Notes: generated from the sequence alone by a model not told the origin. Counted from the first letter of the stretch, positions 32,944-42,919 are shown. The stretch: 45,624 bases of DNA from Spirosoma sp. (GCA_014377625.1 JACMPG010000152.1:1-45624); one strand, 5' to 3'. Made by a program: numbers and translations.

Positions 32944-33789
32944 TTAAAGCACATCCAGTTTCACACCCGACGCCATAAGGCCCAGCAACAGCAAACCGAG
33001 CGCGATGCGGTAATAGCCAAATAGTTTAAACCCGTAGCGGGTTAGGAAGTTGACGAATCCGCGAATGGCCAGCAACCCGACTACGAACGCAATGGCGTTG
33101 CCAAGTAACAGAATCTGGTAATCGTCGGGCTGGAGGAGTTTATAGGTTTTGAGCAGTTTGTAGCCCGATGCAGCCGCCATAGTGGGCACTGCCAGGAAGA
33201 ACGAAAACTCAGCCGCCTGCTTCCGGTTGAGTCCCTGCGTCATGCCGCCAATGATCGTAGCTGCCGACCGCGAGGTACCGGGGATCATGGCGAGACACTG
33301 GAAAAATCCGATTTTTAGCGCGTCAACAGCCGTTACGTCGTAGTCTTTCGGCTGGTCGGCCAGAATTTTATCGATAAAAACGAGCAGAATTCCGCCTAAC
33401 AGGAGCGTAATAGCCACAACGGTCACGTTCTCGAGCAGCGAGTCGATGAAATCGTTCAGCAGCAAACCAATAACGGCAGCGGGCAAGAAGGCAATCAGAA
33501 TTTTGGCGTAGAAATCGGCCAGTCGCTGCGTCTTTTCCGGCAGCGACTTCACCCAGTTGGGCAGTGGCACATCGCCGGTGCGGGTGTCGGTCAGGAACCG
33601 GCGGTGGTAGAGTACCAGCACCGACAGGATACAGCCGAACTGAATATCGACTGTGTAAAGTTTGGTGAACTCGTTACCCGCAATACCCGCCAGCGACGAA
33701 TAGATAATCATGTGCCCAGTTGACGAAATGGGCAGAAACTCGGTAAGTCCTTCGATAATAGCCAGGACAATGGCGTGAATTAACTCCAT
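32944..33789 (-). CDS. uppP: Undecaprenyl-diphosphatase
   Basis: The 281-residue membrane enzyme has the BacA/UppP signatures EGLTEFLPISSTGHMI and PGTSRSAATIIGGM, both with active-site residues, and about eight helices. It recycles the lipid carrier for cell-wall synthesis. The ATG at 33789 is used; the frame has a TTG just before it. It lies in the ftsX-DUF3098-uppP-truB series. Confidence 0.95.
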   Translation of the reverse strand: MELIHAIVLAIIEGLTEFLPISSTGHMIIYSSLAGIAGNEFTKLYTVDIQFGCILSVLVLYHRRFLTDTRTGDVPLPNWVKSLPEKTQRLADFYAKILIAFLPAAVIGLLLNDFIDSLLENVTVVAITLLLGGILLVFIDKILADQPKDYDVTAVDALKIGFFQCLAMIPGTSRSAATIIGGMTQGLNRKQAAEFSFFLAVPTMAAASGYKLLKTYKLLQPDDYQILLLGNAIAFVVGLLAIRGFVNFLTRYGFKLFGYYRIALGLLLLGLMASGVKLDVL

Positions 33790-33797
33790 CAAAAAAA

Positions 33798-33890
33798 GTT
33801 GTAAGTGGTCCGCTACTGCGGTTATAAAGTCGTAAAGTTGGCGGACTCCGGAGGAACTTTACAACTTTATGACTCTATAACTTTACAACT
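33798..33890. repeat. Imperfect inverted repeat between uppP and DUF3098 genes
   Basis: AGTTGTAA at 33798 and GTTATAAAGTCGTAAAGTT (33821-33839) are answered by AACTTTACAAC...GACTCTATAAC (33855-33881) and TTTACAACT. This ~90-bp hairpin sits inside the operon and may attenuate or process the transcript. Confidence 0.6.
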
Positions 33891-34239
33891 AAACGTTTTT
33901 GGGGCGGCTCAGGATAGCGAAAAACTCCAGCATGAAGCCGCTCATCACCACAATGGGGCCAAGAGTCAGGCCCAGAAAGCCGAAGCCAAACTCTTCTTTA
34001 TCGAGGGTCATGATGAAAAATCCGAGCAGAATTACACCGATACCCGCCAGCATAATGGTGTAGTTACGCCGACCAAACGGCAGCGCGGCAGCGGGCGAAA
34101 CGGGCGCGGCTGCTACGGGCCGGGCCGGCACGGCTTTTGGCTCCTCGGCAATAGTCGTGCTTGGTATGGGGGGCATTTTGCGGGCCGGTTCATCGCCGGT
34201 GATTGTGGCCGCGCCGGTACGTTTTTCTTTCGTTGCCAT
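33889..34239 (-). CDS. DUF3098 membrane protein
   Basis: The 116-residue protein has a Pro/Ala-rich N-terminal 50 residues and then the DUF3098 core: LPFGRRNYTIMLAGIGVILL, a short loop, and LGPIVVMSGFMLEFFAILSR. Two helices are present. It always accompanies ftsX and uppP in related genomes; the function is unknown, perhaps in envelope growth. Confidence 0.85.
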   Translation of the reverse strand: MATKEKRTGAATITGDEPARKMPPIPSTTIAEEPKAVPARPVAAAPVSPAAALPFGRRNYTIMLAGIGVILLGFFIMTLDKEEFGFGFLGLTLGPIVVMSGFMLEFFAILSRPKNV

Positions 34240-34252
34240 AGTTTCTTTTCGT

Positions 34253-35134
34253 TTAGTGTAAATCGTCCAGTGACAGGCCGAGGTAGCGGTTTACGGCCTG
34301 AAACGTACTCAAAAATCCAATGACCACGCCCAGACCTACCAGCCCCCCCCAAAGCAGAACCAATTTTTCGTATTCCTGAAACGCGGCCAGTTCGGGCAGG
34401 CTGCGGATCGCAATTTGCAGGGCAGTCAGCAACAGCATCACCGCAATAATACCAGCCAGGAACCCCTGCCAGATACCCCGCCCCAAAAAGGGCCGGGTAA
34501 TAAAGCTATTTGTAGCCCCCACCAGTTGCATACTCCGGATCAGCATCCGCTGCGAATGCAGCGCCAGCCGAATGGTATTGTTCATCAGCACCACAATGAT
34601 AACCAGCAGCACCAGTGCAAAAGCCGACATGACCATGTAAATACGGGTAATGTTTCGGTTGATACTATCGACCAGGTTTTCCTGATACACTACTTCAAAT
34701 ATTCCGTCTATTTTTTCGATGTCCTGCTTGACGGTAGCCAGTTTCGACTCCTCAAAGTATTCTTCGTTGAGTTTGATCCGGTAACTGTCGCGAAGGGGAT
34801 TTTCGTCTAAAAATTTGGAGAAATCCTCTTTTGTTTCAGCAACAAACTCTTTGGCCGCTTCATCTTTCGAGACCAGCGTAATCTGCGGCTGGCCATTGGT
34901 TTTCAGGACAAACGGCTCGTCGGCCAATGTCTTGAACAGCGTTTCACTTTGGGCTTTGCTCAGGTCTTTATCCAGAAAAGCCCGCATTTCGTAGTTCTCG
35001 CGGATGAACGTAACGAGTCGCTTGGACTGCACGGCCAGCATCCCGCAAAAACCAATTAAAAACAACGCCAGCGTGAGACTGAATAAAATCATGCCGCTGG
35101 GGTACATCCCTACTTTTTTCTTCTTACGAGCCAT
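34253..35134 (-). CDS. ftsX: Cell-division ABC permease-like protein FtsX
   Basis: The 293-residue protein has an N-terminal helix, an extracytoplasmic domain (SKRLVTFIRENYEMRAFLD onward), then three helices with MNNTIRLALHSQRMLIRSMQ, the FtsX core loop. With FtsE it would control peptidoglycan hydrolases at division. It is the first gene of the five-gene cluster; ftsE is not in the window. Confidence 0.92.
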   Translation of the reverse strand: MARKKKKVGMYPSGMILFSLTLALFLIGFCGMLAVQSKRLVTFIRENYEMRAFLDKDLSKAQSETLFKTLADEPFVLKTNGQPQITLVSKDEAAKEFVAETKEDFSKFLDENPLRDSYRIKLNEEYFEESKLATVKQDIEKIDGIFEVVYQENLVDSINRNITRIYMVMSAFALVLLVIIVVLMNNTIRLALHSQRMLIRSMQLVGATNSFITRPFLGRGIWQGFLAGIIAVMLLLTALQIAIRSLPELAAFQEYEKLVLLWGGLVGLGVVIGFLSTFQAVNRYLGLSLDDLH

Positions 35135-35157
35135 TCAGGGGTTCGTGTTTAGATGAA

Positions 35158-35191
35158 CAAATTTAGCGCAATAGACCGCGCAACGGCCCAA
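35158..35191 (-). promoter_or_regulatory. Promoter of the ftsX cluster
   Basis: On the minus strand TAAATTTG (35158-35165) matches TAnnTTTG exactly, with a TTG 23 bp upstream (35189-35191). The leader would be about 15-20 nt. Confidence 0.55.
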
Positions 35192-35213
35192 TTTAAGAAA
35201 ATTTAAGGCATCA

Positions 35214-36761
35214 TCATCGCCAGATGCCCGCCACCGGGTGGATCGTTACGGCCTGCCAGCCATTGCCAAGGAGCCGGATGCCGGTGTTGGCCGGGTCGGG
35301 AAACACCTGGTTAGTCATGGTCACGGCCCCATCATTGGCAAATACCTCTATCGACGAGCGATCAACCCAGATTTGCAGGCTTATACGTCCGTTCTGTGGT
35401 TTCAGTGGGGCGGTATAGCGCCCTGGAAAGTCTTTGTGGAAGCCGGTTTGCCCTACCCGGCTTCGGTCAACGTACAGTTGCTGTTTAACCATATCATAGC
35501 CAATCACAGTGGCGTCAGCATCATTCTGCGGGTTTTTATGTAGCAGAATCCGGTACTCTTTATCGCCGGGTTTTGTTTCCAGCTCGGCCGTGAGCAGGTA
35601 AGCATCGGTGAGTGGTTCGGCGTAGGCAAGCTGCCGGTTAAAGGCCGTAACGTCGGTACCAACCATGCGAAAAGGCGTATCCAGAAGTTGTTTGAGTTCC
35701 TGCACGGGCCGTTGCCGCAGGTCGTAGCGCGTAGTTTTACCCTCGGTCTGCCGCACTAATTTCAGCTCGCGGGGCAGGGTCATGGCTCCCCGGAACGCCG
35801 TTGTGGGCAGGTCGTTGGCATACTGCCAGTTATTCATCCAGCCAATGCTGATGGGTCCCCGGTTGCCGCGAACAGGCAGGTTGTTGTAGGTAATGGCTGC
35901 GTAGTAATCCTTACCGTAATCCACGTAGCGCGGCTCACCGGGTTTGCTCTCGCTCACAAAGGTTTTGCCGTCGAACCGCCCCACAAAATACTGCATACCG
36001 GTACCACCCGCCGGCGCATTGCCCCCCATAGATACCAACAGCACCCACTTGCGTTCTACCGTATTATCGACCGGCACCTCCACCAGGTCGGGGCATTCCC
36101 AAATCGTGGCCGGGCTGTCGGGCGAGGTAAATTCGCCGGTTTTGGTCCACTGCCGCAGGTTAGTCGAATTATAAAAGAAGGCTTTCTTCTCGGTAGGCAG
36201 CAAAACGACCATGACCCAGCGCCGGGTTGGTTCGTGCCAGAATACCTTCGGATCGCGGAAGTCTTTTTTGTTGAGGTTGATAACCGGGTTGGCGTCGTAT
36301 TTGGTCCAGGTACGGCCTTTGTCGGTGCTGTAGGCGATGTGCTGACTTTGCCGGTTTTCCTGATGGCCCGTATAAATAGCTACCATTGGCGGGGTGCTGC
36401 CGCGTCCAAAGCCGCTGCTGTTAGTTTTGTCGACCACGCAGCTTCCCGAAAAAATCATGGTGTCGCCTTCTTCGGCAATGGCGGGTGGCAGTTCGCGCCA
36501 GTGAACCAAGTCGCGGCTGATGGCGTGTCCCCAGGTCATATGCCCCCAGCGCGTACCGAAGGGGTTGTATTGGTAAAACAAATGGTACTCGCCGTCGAAA
36601 TAAACCAGACCATTGGGGTCATTGATCCAGTTGGCGCGGGGCGAAAAATGATACTGCGGACGGAACACCTGCTGATACGTGGTGTCGGCTCCATGACGCT
36701 GCGCCAGACTCATGAACGGCAGTGAGCCAACCAACCAAACACCCAGTAAAACACGGATCAT
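35214..36761 (-). CDS. Glycoside hydrolase family 32 (fructan/sucrose hydrolase)
   Basis: The 515-residue secreted enzyme has a signal peptide (MIRVLLGVWLVGSLPFMSLAQ). The GH32 five-bladed propeller has the nucleophile box NWINDPNG, HLFYQYNPFG and WGHMTWGHAIS, the transition-state stabiliser in KKDFRDPKVFW, and the acid/base Glu in IWECPDLVEV. A C-terminal beta sandwich has IQIWVDRSSIEVFANDG-type strands. It likely cleaves levan, inulin or sucrose in the periplasm. An in-frame TTG nine bases upstream is unlikely to be the start. Confidence 0.93.
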   Translation of the reverse strand: MIRVLLGVWLVGSLPFMSLAQRHGADTTYQQVFRPQYHFSPRANWINDPNGLVYFDGEYHLFYQYNPFGTRWGHMTWGHAISRDLVHWRELPPAIAEEGDTMIFSGSCVVDKTNSSGFGRGSTPPMVAIYTGHQENRQSQHIAYSTDKGRTWTKYDANPVINLNKKDFRDPKVFWHEPTRRWVMVVLLPTEKKAFFYNSTNLRQWTKTGEFTSPDSPATIWECPDLVEVPVDNTVERKWVLLVSMGGNAPAGGTGMQYFVGRFDGKTFVSESKPGEPRYVDYGKDYYAAITYNNLPVRGNRGPISIGWMNNWQYANDLPTTAFRGAMTLPRELKLVRQTEGKTTRYDLRQRPVQELKQLLDTPFRMVGTDVTAFNRQLAYAEPLTDAYLLTAELETKPGDKEYRILLHKNPQNDADATVIGYDMVKQQLYVDRSRVGQTGFHKDFPGRYTAPLKPQNGRISLQIWVDRSSIEVFANDGAVTMTNQVFPDPANTGIRLLGNGWQAVTIHPVAGIWR

Positions 36762-36887
36762 TACAAACAAAGCAAGCTAAATATGGCGGGCAAGTTCGTC
36801 ATTTCATCGGGTTTTACCGCGATTGTCAGCCGTAAAACATCCGTTATAAACAAGCGGTTGCCTTTGTGTAACCGAGACGTTTTTGCC

Positions 36888-37511
36888 ATGACTGCCAATA
36901 ATCCATTTCAGCGCTACGACGAAACCGATGACGCGCAATTTTACGTACAGCCGCGCTTCGTCAACCACATCGACGAGCAGGCCATCCGGGCCACCACCGA
37001 TTTATACCACGACTACCTGCCCACCGGGGGCAACATTCTGGATTTGATGAGTAGCTGGGTGAGCCACCTGCCTGCCAACATACACTACGGGCGCGTGGCC
37101 GGGCTGGGCATGAATGAAACCGAACTGCGGACCAATCCAAAGCTAACGGACTACATAGTACAAAACCTCAACCAAAACCCCGAACTCCCCTATCCCGACA
37201 ATACTTTCGACGGTGGCATGGTTACGGTATCGGTACAGTACCTGACCAATCCCGTAGCGGTCTATTGCGAACTGGCGCGGGTGTTGCGCCCCGGCGCGCC
37301 CTTCCTGACCGTTTTCTCGAACCGCATGTTTCCGACAAAAGCCGTGGCCATCTGGCAAAACCTCGACGACCGGGGCCATCAGCAGTTGGTACGTTCCTAT
37401 TACGAGCAAACCGGTTTGTTTGGCCAGATAGACATACTTGACCGCAGCCCGCGCGGCTGGAGCGACCCGCTGTATGCGGTGGTGGGGCGGGTAAAGAAAC
37501 TAACTGCGTGA
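36888..37511 (+). CDS. SAM-dependent methyltransferase
   Basis: The 207-residue protein starts at ATG 36888 (MTANNPFQRYDETDDAQFY); the open frame back to 36783 has no family features. The class I core shows GGNILDLMSSWVSHLP, VAGLGMNETEL, LPYPDNTFDGGMVTVSVQYL and ARVLRPGAPFLTVFSN. The substrate is unknown. It diverges from the GH32 gene. Confidence 0.85.
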   Translation: MTANNPFQRYDETDDAQFYVQPRFVNHIDEQAIRATTDLYHDYLPTGGNILDLMSSWVSHLPANIHYGRVAGLGMNETELRTNPKLTDYIVQNLNQNPELPYPDNTFDGGMVTVSVQYLTNPVAVYCELARVLRPGAPFLTVFSNRMFPTKAVAIWQNLDDRGHQQLVRSYYEQTGLFGQIDILDRSPRGWSDPLYAVVGRVKKLTA

Positions 37512-37637
37512 ACGGGCGACACCGGGTGGTTATCACCCGTTCAGGCCGTTGCGCCAAACCGCTGCCCAACGCGCTGATGATGGATGAACTGGTTGTAGTC
37601 ATAGATACCGTTGAGTCGTTAACCGCGAACCGTTCGG

Positions 37638-38471
37638 CTACGTAGTGGGCAGTTCGTTGGTGACGAACATCTGCGGCTTGGGTGCCTGAATGCCATCGAC
37701 GCCGAACTGCCGGGCCACGTGTTCAACCATATAATAGTACGTATCCCAGTAATGTTCACTCTTTACCCAAACCCGAACGTCATAATCGCGTGAATTGGCG
37801 TTGAGTTTAGCCAGTAGTACGTCGTGCGTGCGGTCGGTGAGGGCGAACGGACAGGCTGCAACTACGCGCCGGAAGCAGGCTTCGGTAGCGTCGATGGCAT
37901 TCTGACTGCCCACCGTAAACACGTGATCGACCCGAATCACGCCCTTCGTGCTGATGTTGGTAACGGCCGACGTCGACAGGGGTCCGTTGGGTAGAATAAT
38001 CGTTTTGTTGTCGAGGGTAACCAGCGTCGTGTCGAAAATACGAATGGCTTCAACTACGCCCGTAAACCCCTGTGTACTAACCAAATCGCCCACCCGAAAC
38101 GGCTTAAAGGTCAGGATGAGTACCCCACCGGCAAAATTGGCCAGACTCCCCTGCAAGGCCAGACCAACGGCCAGCCCAGCCGCGCCCACAATGGCCACGA
38201 ACGATGTGGTTTGCACGCCAATCATACCGGCAATACTCAGCAGCAACAACACCCGCAGTAGTCCGTTTACGAGCGAAATCAGAAACGGCTGCACATCGCG
38301 GTCAACGTGTCGCCTGGTCATTATGCCGGACAGGAGCTTAACGAGCCACCCGATCAGCCAGAGTCCAACAATTAAGGTGAGAATGGCCAGCAGGATTCGA
38401 CCACCGTATAAAGTAGCAAAGGTTCCAATCTGGTCGTAAAGACGCTGCGAGTTGGATTGTACGGTTTCCAT
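37638..38471 (-). CDS. MscS-family mechanosensitive channel
   Basis: The 277-residue protein starts at ATG 38471 (METVQSNSQRLYDQ). It has three helices; the third is the pore helix (AAGLAVGLALQGSLANFAGG). Then come the beta domain (FKPFRVGDLVSTQGFTGVVE and IILPNGPLST) and the C-terminal alpha/beta part. It releases solutes on hypo-osmotic shock. Confidence 0.92.
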   Translation of the reverse strand: METVQSNSQRLYDQIGTFATLYGGRILLAILTLIVGLWLIGWLVKLLSGIMTRRHVDRDVQPFLISLVNGLLRVLLLLSIAGMIGVQTTSFVAIVGAAGLAVGLALQGSLANFAGGVLILTFKPFRVGDLVSTQGFTGVVEAIRIFDTTLVTLDNKTIILPNGPLSTSAVTNISTKGVIRVDHVFTVGSQNAIDATEACFRRVVAACPFALTDRTHDVLLAKLNANSRDYDVRVWVKSEHYWDTYYYMVEHVARQFGVDGIQAPKPQMFVTNELPTT

Positions 38472-38575
38472 AATAGTGCGTGTTGGTTTATATGCACTGC
38501 TCAGACGTTTACCCGGCAATAAGTAACCGCTCCTTATGCCAGTTTCCCTGTTGCATACGCCCCAAACCACGAGTG

Positions 38576-39526
38576 CTAAAGCCAGTTCTTGCGCCTGAAA
38601 ATCAGCAGTGTCAGGGCCGAGGCAGCAATCATCATAAACCAGGCAAAGACGTAGCCATATTTCCAGTGAATCTCGGGCATCGCATCGAAGTTCATGCCCC
38701 AGATACTCGCCAGCAGCGTGGGCGGCAGAAACACCAGCGACACCACGGTAAAGATTTTGATGACCCGGTTCTGCTCCAGATCGATCAGGCCGAGGTAGGT
38801 ATTTTGCAGAAACTCCAGCCGCTCGAAGATAAAGTTCGTATGATCAATGAGTGAGTTGATGTCTTTGGTCAGGATGCGTAACCGGGCCTGTTCAGCCTCG
38901 TTAAACCAACCGTCGGAGCGGATCATGGCCGAGATAACCCGCTGTTTGTCAACTACATTTTCCCGAATATTCATGGTTAGTTCCTGATAGTCGTTGATGT
39001 TCAGCAGCATCTCGCGGTCCAGGTTAGCGTCGAGATCGAGCATCCGGTTGATGGCTTTGATCTCGCCCGACACCATCTCGATCAGGTCGGCGTCGTAATC
39101 AATGCGTGATTCGAAGATGAAGATCAGAATCTGCGCCCCATCAGTGTACGACGACCGCCTGGATTTGATCCGCTTCACCATATCGGCAAACGACCGCAGG
39201 TCGGCGTTGCGATAGGTAAAAAGCGTGTCGTCTTTCAGAATAAAGCTGACCGGCACCGTCACGTAGCGATGTTCGGGGTCGGGTACCAGAAAATTGGAAT
39301 TGGCAATCAGGTAGTCATCCTCTTCAATGTAGCGCGATGAGCTTTCGATTTCAAGTTGCTCCTGCTGACTCAAAAAATCGACGTCGAACTTTTCTTCGAC
39401 GCTTTTTATCTCAGCGGGCGTCGGGTTTTGCAAATCGACCCAAAGAGTACGGTGCGTATCCTGAAAAGAGTCAATATCGCGGATTTTACGGACGGACGTT
39501 TCGTCCTGCTGGAAGATTCGGATCAT
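38576..39526 (-). CDS. corA: CorA-type magnesium/cobalt transporter
   Basis: The 316-residue protein starts at ATG 39526 (MIRIFQQDETSVRK); a longer frame to 39688 has low-quality sequence. The large cytoplasmic domain is followed by two C-terminal helices with the signature SIWGMNFDAMP (GMN) between them, and a basic end FRRKNWL. It forms a pentameric channel in the inner membrane. Confidence 0.93.
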   Translation of the reverse strand: MIRIFQQDETSVRKIRDIDSFQDTHRTLWVDLQNPTPAEIKSVEEKFDVDFLSQQEQLEIESSSRYIEEDDYLIANSNFLVPDPEHRYVTVPVSFILKDDTLFTYRNADLRSFADMVKRIKSRRSSYTDGAQILIFIFESRIDYDADLIEMVSGEIKAINRMLDLDANLDREMLLNINDYQELTMNIRENVVDKQRVISAMIRSDGWFNEAEQARLRILTKDINSLIDHTNFIFERLEFLQNTYLGLIDLEQNRVIKIFTVVSLVFLPPTLLASIWGMNFDAMPEIHWKYGYVFAWFMMIAASALTLLIFRRKNWL

Positions 39527-39720
39527 ACTAATACGGTTGAGTAGCGAAGTGGCCTGACCGCGAAGTTCGCAGAAATGCTCCGATTTGCCCGTACCATCGC
39601 CCTGATTACACACAAAGTCTCTGTTGTGGCCACTACGCTCGATAGCGGTACCCAACCGCTCTACATTCACAAACCGGTGTTGGCCCATGATTCGTAAGGC
39701 AGAGCGCGTAACTTTGTTCT

Positions 39721-40635
39721 ATGAAACCAACCGATCAGCCCCGTCGGCGCGGGCAGCGTACCGACCAGCAGTTCACCGTTCGGCAACCCGCCGAACTTAT
39801 GACCTTTCTGCTTGAGAACCTGCCGGGTAAAAACCGCAGCAATATCAAGTCCTTGTTGCGCAATAAGCAGATTCTGGTCGATGATCGGGTGTATACGCAG
39901 TTCAATCACGGCCTCCAGCCCGATCAGGTCGTGACGGTGGCGGGCAACCGGGCCGCCGAAATCAGTCAGTACCGGGGCCTTACGATCCTGTTTGAAGACG
40001 ACCACCTGATTGTCATCAACAAACAATCGGGCCTGCTGTCGATGGGTACCAGCAAGGAGCGTACCCGCACCGCGTACAGCATCCTGAGCGATTATACCAA
40101 GCGGGTTGACCCTGACAACAAAGTGTTCATCATCCACCGGCTCGACCGCGAAACGTCGGGTGTGATGCTGTTTGCCAAAAGTGAACGGGTCCAGCATCTT
40201 ATGCAGGCGTCCTGGATCGATACGGTGCAGCAACGCACCTACGTAGCCCTGGCCGAGGGGGTACCGGAGCCGCCAGCGGGGGTGGTGTCCTCGTATCTGC
40301 GGGAAAGTAAAGCCCTGATTGTGTATTCGAGTCAGAATCCGGAGGGTGGTCAGTTTTCCATCACGAACTATAACGTCATCAAAGCCGCCAACGGCTATTC
40401 ACTGATTCATCTCGAACTGGAAACGGGCCGTAAGAATCAGATTCGGGTGCATTTGCAGGATATTGGCCATCCTATCGCGGGCGATGCCAAGTACGGAGCC
40501 AAAACCAACCCCATCGGGCGGCTGGGCCTCCACGCCGAAACCATCGTGTTCGAGCATCCCATCACCCGCGAAGATATGCGCTTTGATGCCCCAGTGCCGA
40601 AGCTGTTTTTGAGCGTATTGAAGCAGGATATTTAA
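39721..40635 (+). CDS. RluA-family pseudouridine synthase
   Basis: The 304-residue protein has an N-terminal S4-like domain (LLENLPGKNRSNIKSLLRNK) and the synthase core: ILFEDDHLIVINKQSGLLSM, catalytic HRLDRETSGVMLFAKS and TGRKNQIRVHLQDIGHPIAG. It is close to RluD in layout and probably modifies 23S rRNA. Confidence 0.9.
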   Translation: MKPTDQPRRRGQRTDQQFTVRQPAELMTFLLENLPGKNRSNIKSLLRNKQILVDDRVYTQFNHGLQPDQVVTVAGNRAAEISQYRGLTILFEDDHLIVINKQSGLLSMGTSKERTRTAYSILSDYTKRVDPDNKVFIIHRLDRETSGVMLFAKSERVQHLMQASWIDTVQQRTYVALAEGVPEPPAGVVSSYLRESKALIVYSSQNPEGGQFSITNYNVIKAANGYSLIHLELETGRKNQIRVHLQDIGHPIAGDAKYGAKTNPIGRLGLHAETIVFEHPITREDMRFDAPVPKLFLSVLKQDI

Positions 40636-40716
40636 CACAGAGGAAGGGGAGTCTGACACAGAGGAAAAGGAGAAAACTCTGTGATGCTCTGTGTCAAACT
40701 CCCCTTCCTCTGTGTT
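40634..40716. terminator. Bidirectional terminator, double-stem palindrome
   Basis: AACACAGAGGAAGGGGAGT (40634-40652) pairs perfectly with 40698-40716, and inside it TGACACAGAG (40654-40663) pairs with CTCTGTGTCA (40687-40696). The arms contain the same ACACAGAGGAA word twice. It separates convergent genes, and the first arm overlaps the stop codon. Confidence 0.9.
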
Positions 40717-40723
40717 ACAACTC

Positions 40724-41407
40724 CTACTTCACAAACCGGTATTTCAGCAGCACCCAGATGGCTTCAATGCCATCGTACCACGATATTTTCTTGCCCTCCT
40801 CTATTGACCGGGGGTAGTAATTAATAGGAATTTCGCGAATACGGATACCGCGTTTGGCGACTTTGGCGGTTACTTCGGGGCAGAACTCAAAACCCCTGCA
40901 ATTGAGCGAAATGGACTGCAAAAACTTACTCTCAAACATCTTATAGCAGGTTGGCTCGTCGGTGAGTCGCTGGTTATAGAGCATGTTGGTGAGCAGCGTT
41001 ACGAGTTGCCCACCCAGATAAAAGCTGAAGTACGAATGCTGGTTTTTGGTATTCAGAAACCGCGAACCGTACACGACCTTCTCGCCTTCGCCGATAATGA
41101 CCGGCACTAACTTCAGGTAATCTTCGGGTTCATATTCAAGGTCGGCGTCCTGCACAATGGCTACGTCGCCCCGAATGTGGCTGATGGCCGTACGGATGGC
41201 CGCGCCTTTACCCTGATTTTTTTCGTGGTGAATCACCCGCACGTTCGGCACCAATGTATAAGTGTACAGACGTTCACGGGTGCCGTCGGTCGAACCGTCG
41301 TCAACAATTATTATTTCTTTTTCAATACTAACTGCCTGAATCTTGGACACAATAGCGTCGATCGACTTCATTTCGTTATAAACGGGAATTAGCACAGAGA
41401 GTAGCAT
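40724..41407 (-). CDS. Family 2 glycosyltransferase (polyprenol-phosphate type)
   Basis: The 227-residue protein has the GT-A start LSVLIPVYNEMKSIDAIVSK, IIVDDGSTDGTRERL, NQGKGAAIRTAISH, QDADLEYEPEDYLKL (DxD) and SRFLN. There is no C-terminal membrane helix. It resembles dolichol-phosphate mannose synthases and may supply a lipid-linked sugar to the downstream GT39-like protein. Confidence 0.9.
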   Translation of the reverse strand: MLLSVLIPVYNEMKSIDAIVSKIQAVSIEKEIIIVDDGSTDGTRERLYTYTLVPNVRVIHHEKNQGKGAAIRTAISHIRGDVAIVQDADLEYEPEDYLKLVPVIIGEGEKVVYGSRFLNTKNQHSYFSFYLGGQLVTLLTNMLYNQRLTDEPTCYKMFESKFLQSISLNCRGFEFCPEVTAKVAKRGIRIREIPINYYPRSIEEGKKISWYDGIEAIWVLLKYRFVK

Positions 41408-41455
41408 AATGGCGAAGATTGAGGATGACTGACAATGTAGGTTAGTTTACGGAGT

Positions 41456-42919
41456 TTATTCTTCCCGAATATAGTAAGTCATAGAGAGTTCCGGGCTGTT
41501 TACCCGGCGGAAATGGGTTTGCAGTCCCTGCCGCAGCTGACCAATGGCACGGGCGTTGGTAGGTTCGGTAAGGGCCGTGCTATCATCAATAACGCTACTG
41601 CGGTTGCCAAAGACCACCAGTTTCAGACTGGTATCGGCCAGGGCGCGGGCGTAGATATCGGGGTGTGATTTGATGTAGTGGGTCGTCTGCATTTCGGTAT
41701 GAATAAACGGCACGTTCGGCTCACGATTCGAAAGAAAATACAGACTCATGGCATTGTCGATCAGCAGTACCTTACCAACCGGCCCGGCCTGTTGCCGGAT
41801 AAATGCACCCGTTCCCTCCTCGCCCGAATAATCGGCCAGGGTAATAAATCGTTTGGCGGCATCGGGACGGTACAGTACCACGCTCACGCCCAGCACTACA
41901 GTAGCTACGGTACCGCCAATGAGCAAATTTCGGTTTAGAGACCCGGCATGCTCCTCTTGCGCCGTCAGCCATTGATCCAGCATAAACGCCATGAAGGGGG
42001 CGAAGAAAACAGCCGCCGGAAAGAAGTAGTGACTGGCCTGCAACTTGAGCAACGACACGCATGAGAATACGGCCAGCAATACGGCCAGCCACAGAGCCGG
42101 AGTCTGCCCAAACCCCGCCCGGAATTTAGGTACAGCCAATAACGCCACCGACGCCAGCAACAGAGCCATAAACCAGCCGAGCTTCACAAAGAACTTAGTC
42201 AGGAATAGTGTGTGCGACGGATACCCGCCGAACGGATAGATGTACGTCCATTCGAGGTGAGTGGCCAGCCGGTTGGTTGCCCAGAAATACACAGCCGACA
42301 GCAGCAGTGGCCCGGCAAACCCAGCCAGCACCAGCGGTCCCCGCGTCAGCATCTGCCCAATGGTTTGCCGCCCCGCACATGTCAGCATCAGGATGTACGC
42401 GCCAAAACCAACCACATAGAACGCAGCCACACTTTTGAAACACATACCTACGCCGAGCAGCGCACCCGCCAGCAGCCACCGCCAAAGCTGCCGACCGTTG
42501 TGCCGGATGGCGACCCCAAACGCGCTCAGCCCACAAATGGCGACCCAGCTTTCGGGTTCAAGGAAGTTCATTTCCATGAAAAAGCAGCTCACCGCCGTCA
42601 GACCAGCCGAGAGCAGGGCCGTGCGCGCACCCAGCACCCGGGTTGCCAGCCAGGACGTCACCACCGCTCCCGCTGCCAGCCCCGTAATGAGCAGCGAGAT
42701 ACTGACGTGATTATAACCGCCGAGCAGACTCAGCAACGCATTGGTGGATGAGTACAGCAGGTATGATTTAGTCAGGATAAAATCATACAGGTCATAGCCT
42801 TTGCTAAGCGTCCGGCCAATAATCAGGTACTCATATGCGTCGTAACCATACCCGGAATTATAGGTAAACAGGAAAAAAAACAAAAAAAACAGAGTCAGAA
42901 AAAGCGGAAAGCGGGTCAT
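41456..42919 (-). CDS. Multi-pass GT39/ArnT-like glycosyltransferase
   Basis: This 487-residue membrane protein has about ten helices. The first periplasmic loop has the acidic pattern GYGYDAYEYLIIGRTLSKGY, and a second MNFLEPESW. Both fit the PMT_2 type, which takes sugar from polyprenol phosphate. The C-terminal soluble part is about 110 residues. The gene precedes the GT2 gene with a 48-bp gap, suggesting joint work on surface glycans or protein glycosylation. Confidence 0.8.
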   Translation of the reverse strand: MTRFPLFLTLFFLFFFLFTYNSGYGYDAYEYLIIGRTLSKGYDLYDFILTKSYLLYSSTNALLSLLGGYNHVSISLLITGLAAGAVVTSWLATRVLGARTALLSAGLTAVSCFFMEMNFLEPESWVAICGLSAFGVAIRHNGRQLWRWLLAGALLGVGMCFKSVAAFYVVGFGAYILMLTCAGRQTIGQMLTRGPLVLAGFAGPLLLSAVYFWATNRLATHLEWTYIYPFGGYPSHTLFLTKFFVKLGWFMALLLASVALLAVPKFRAGFGQTPALWLAVLLAVFSCVSLLKLQASHYFFPAAVFFAPFMAFMLDQWLTAQEEHAGSLNRNLLIGGTVATVVLGVSVVLYRPDAAKRFITLADYSGEEGTGAFIRQQAGPVGKVLLIDNAMSLYFLSNREPNVPFIHTEMQTTHYIKSHPDIYARALADTSLKLVVFGNRSSVIDDSTALTEPTNARAIGQLRQGLQTHFRRVNSPELSMTYYIREE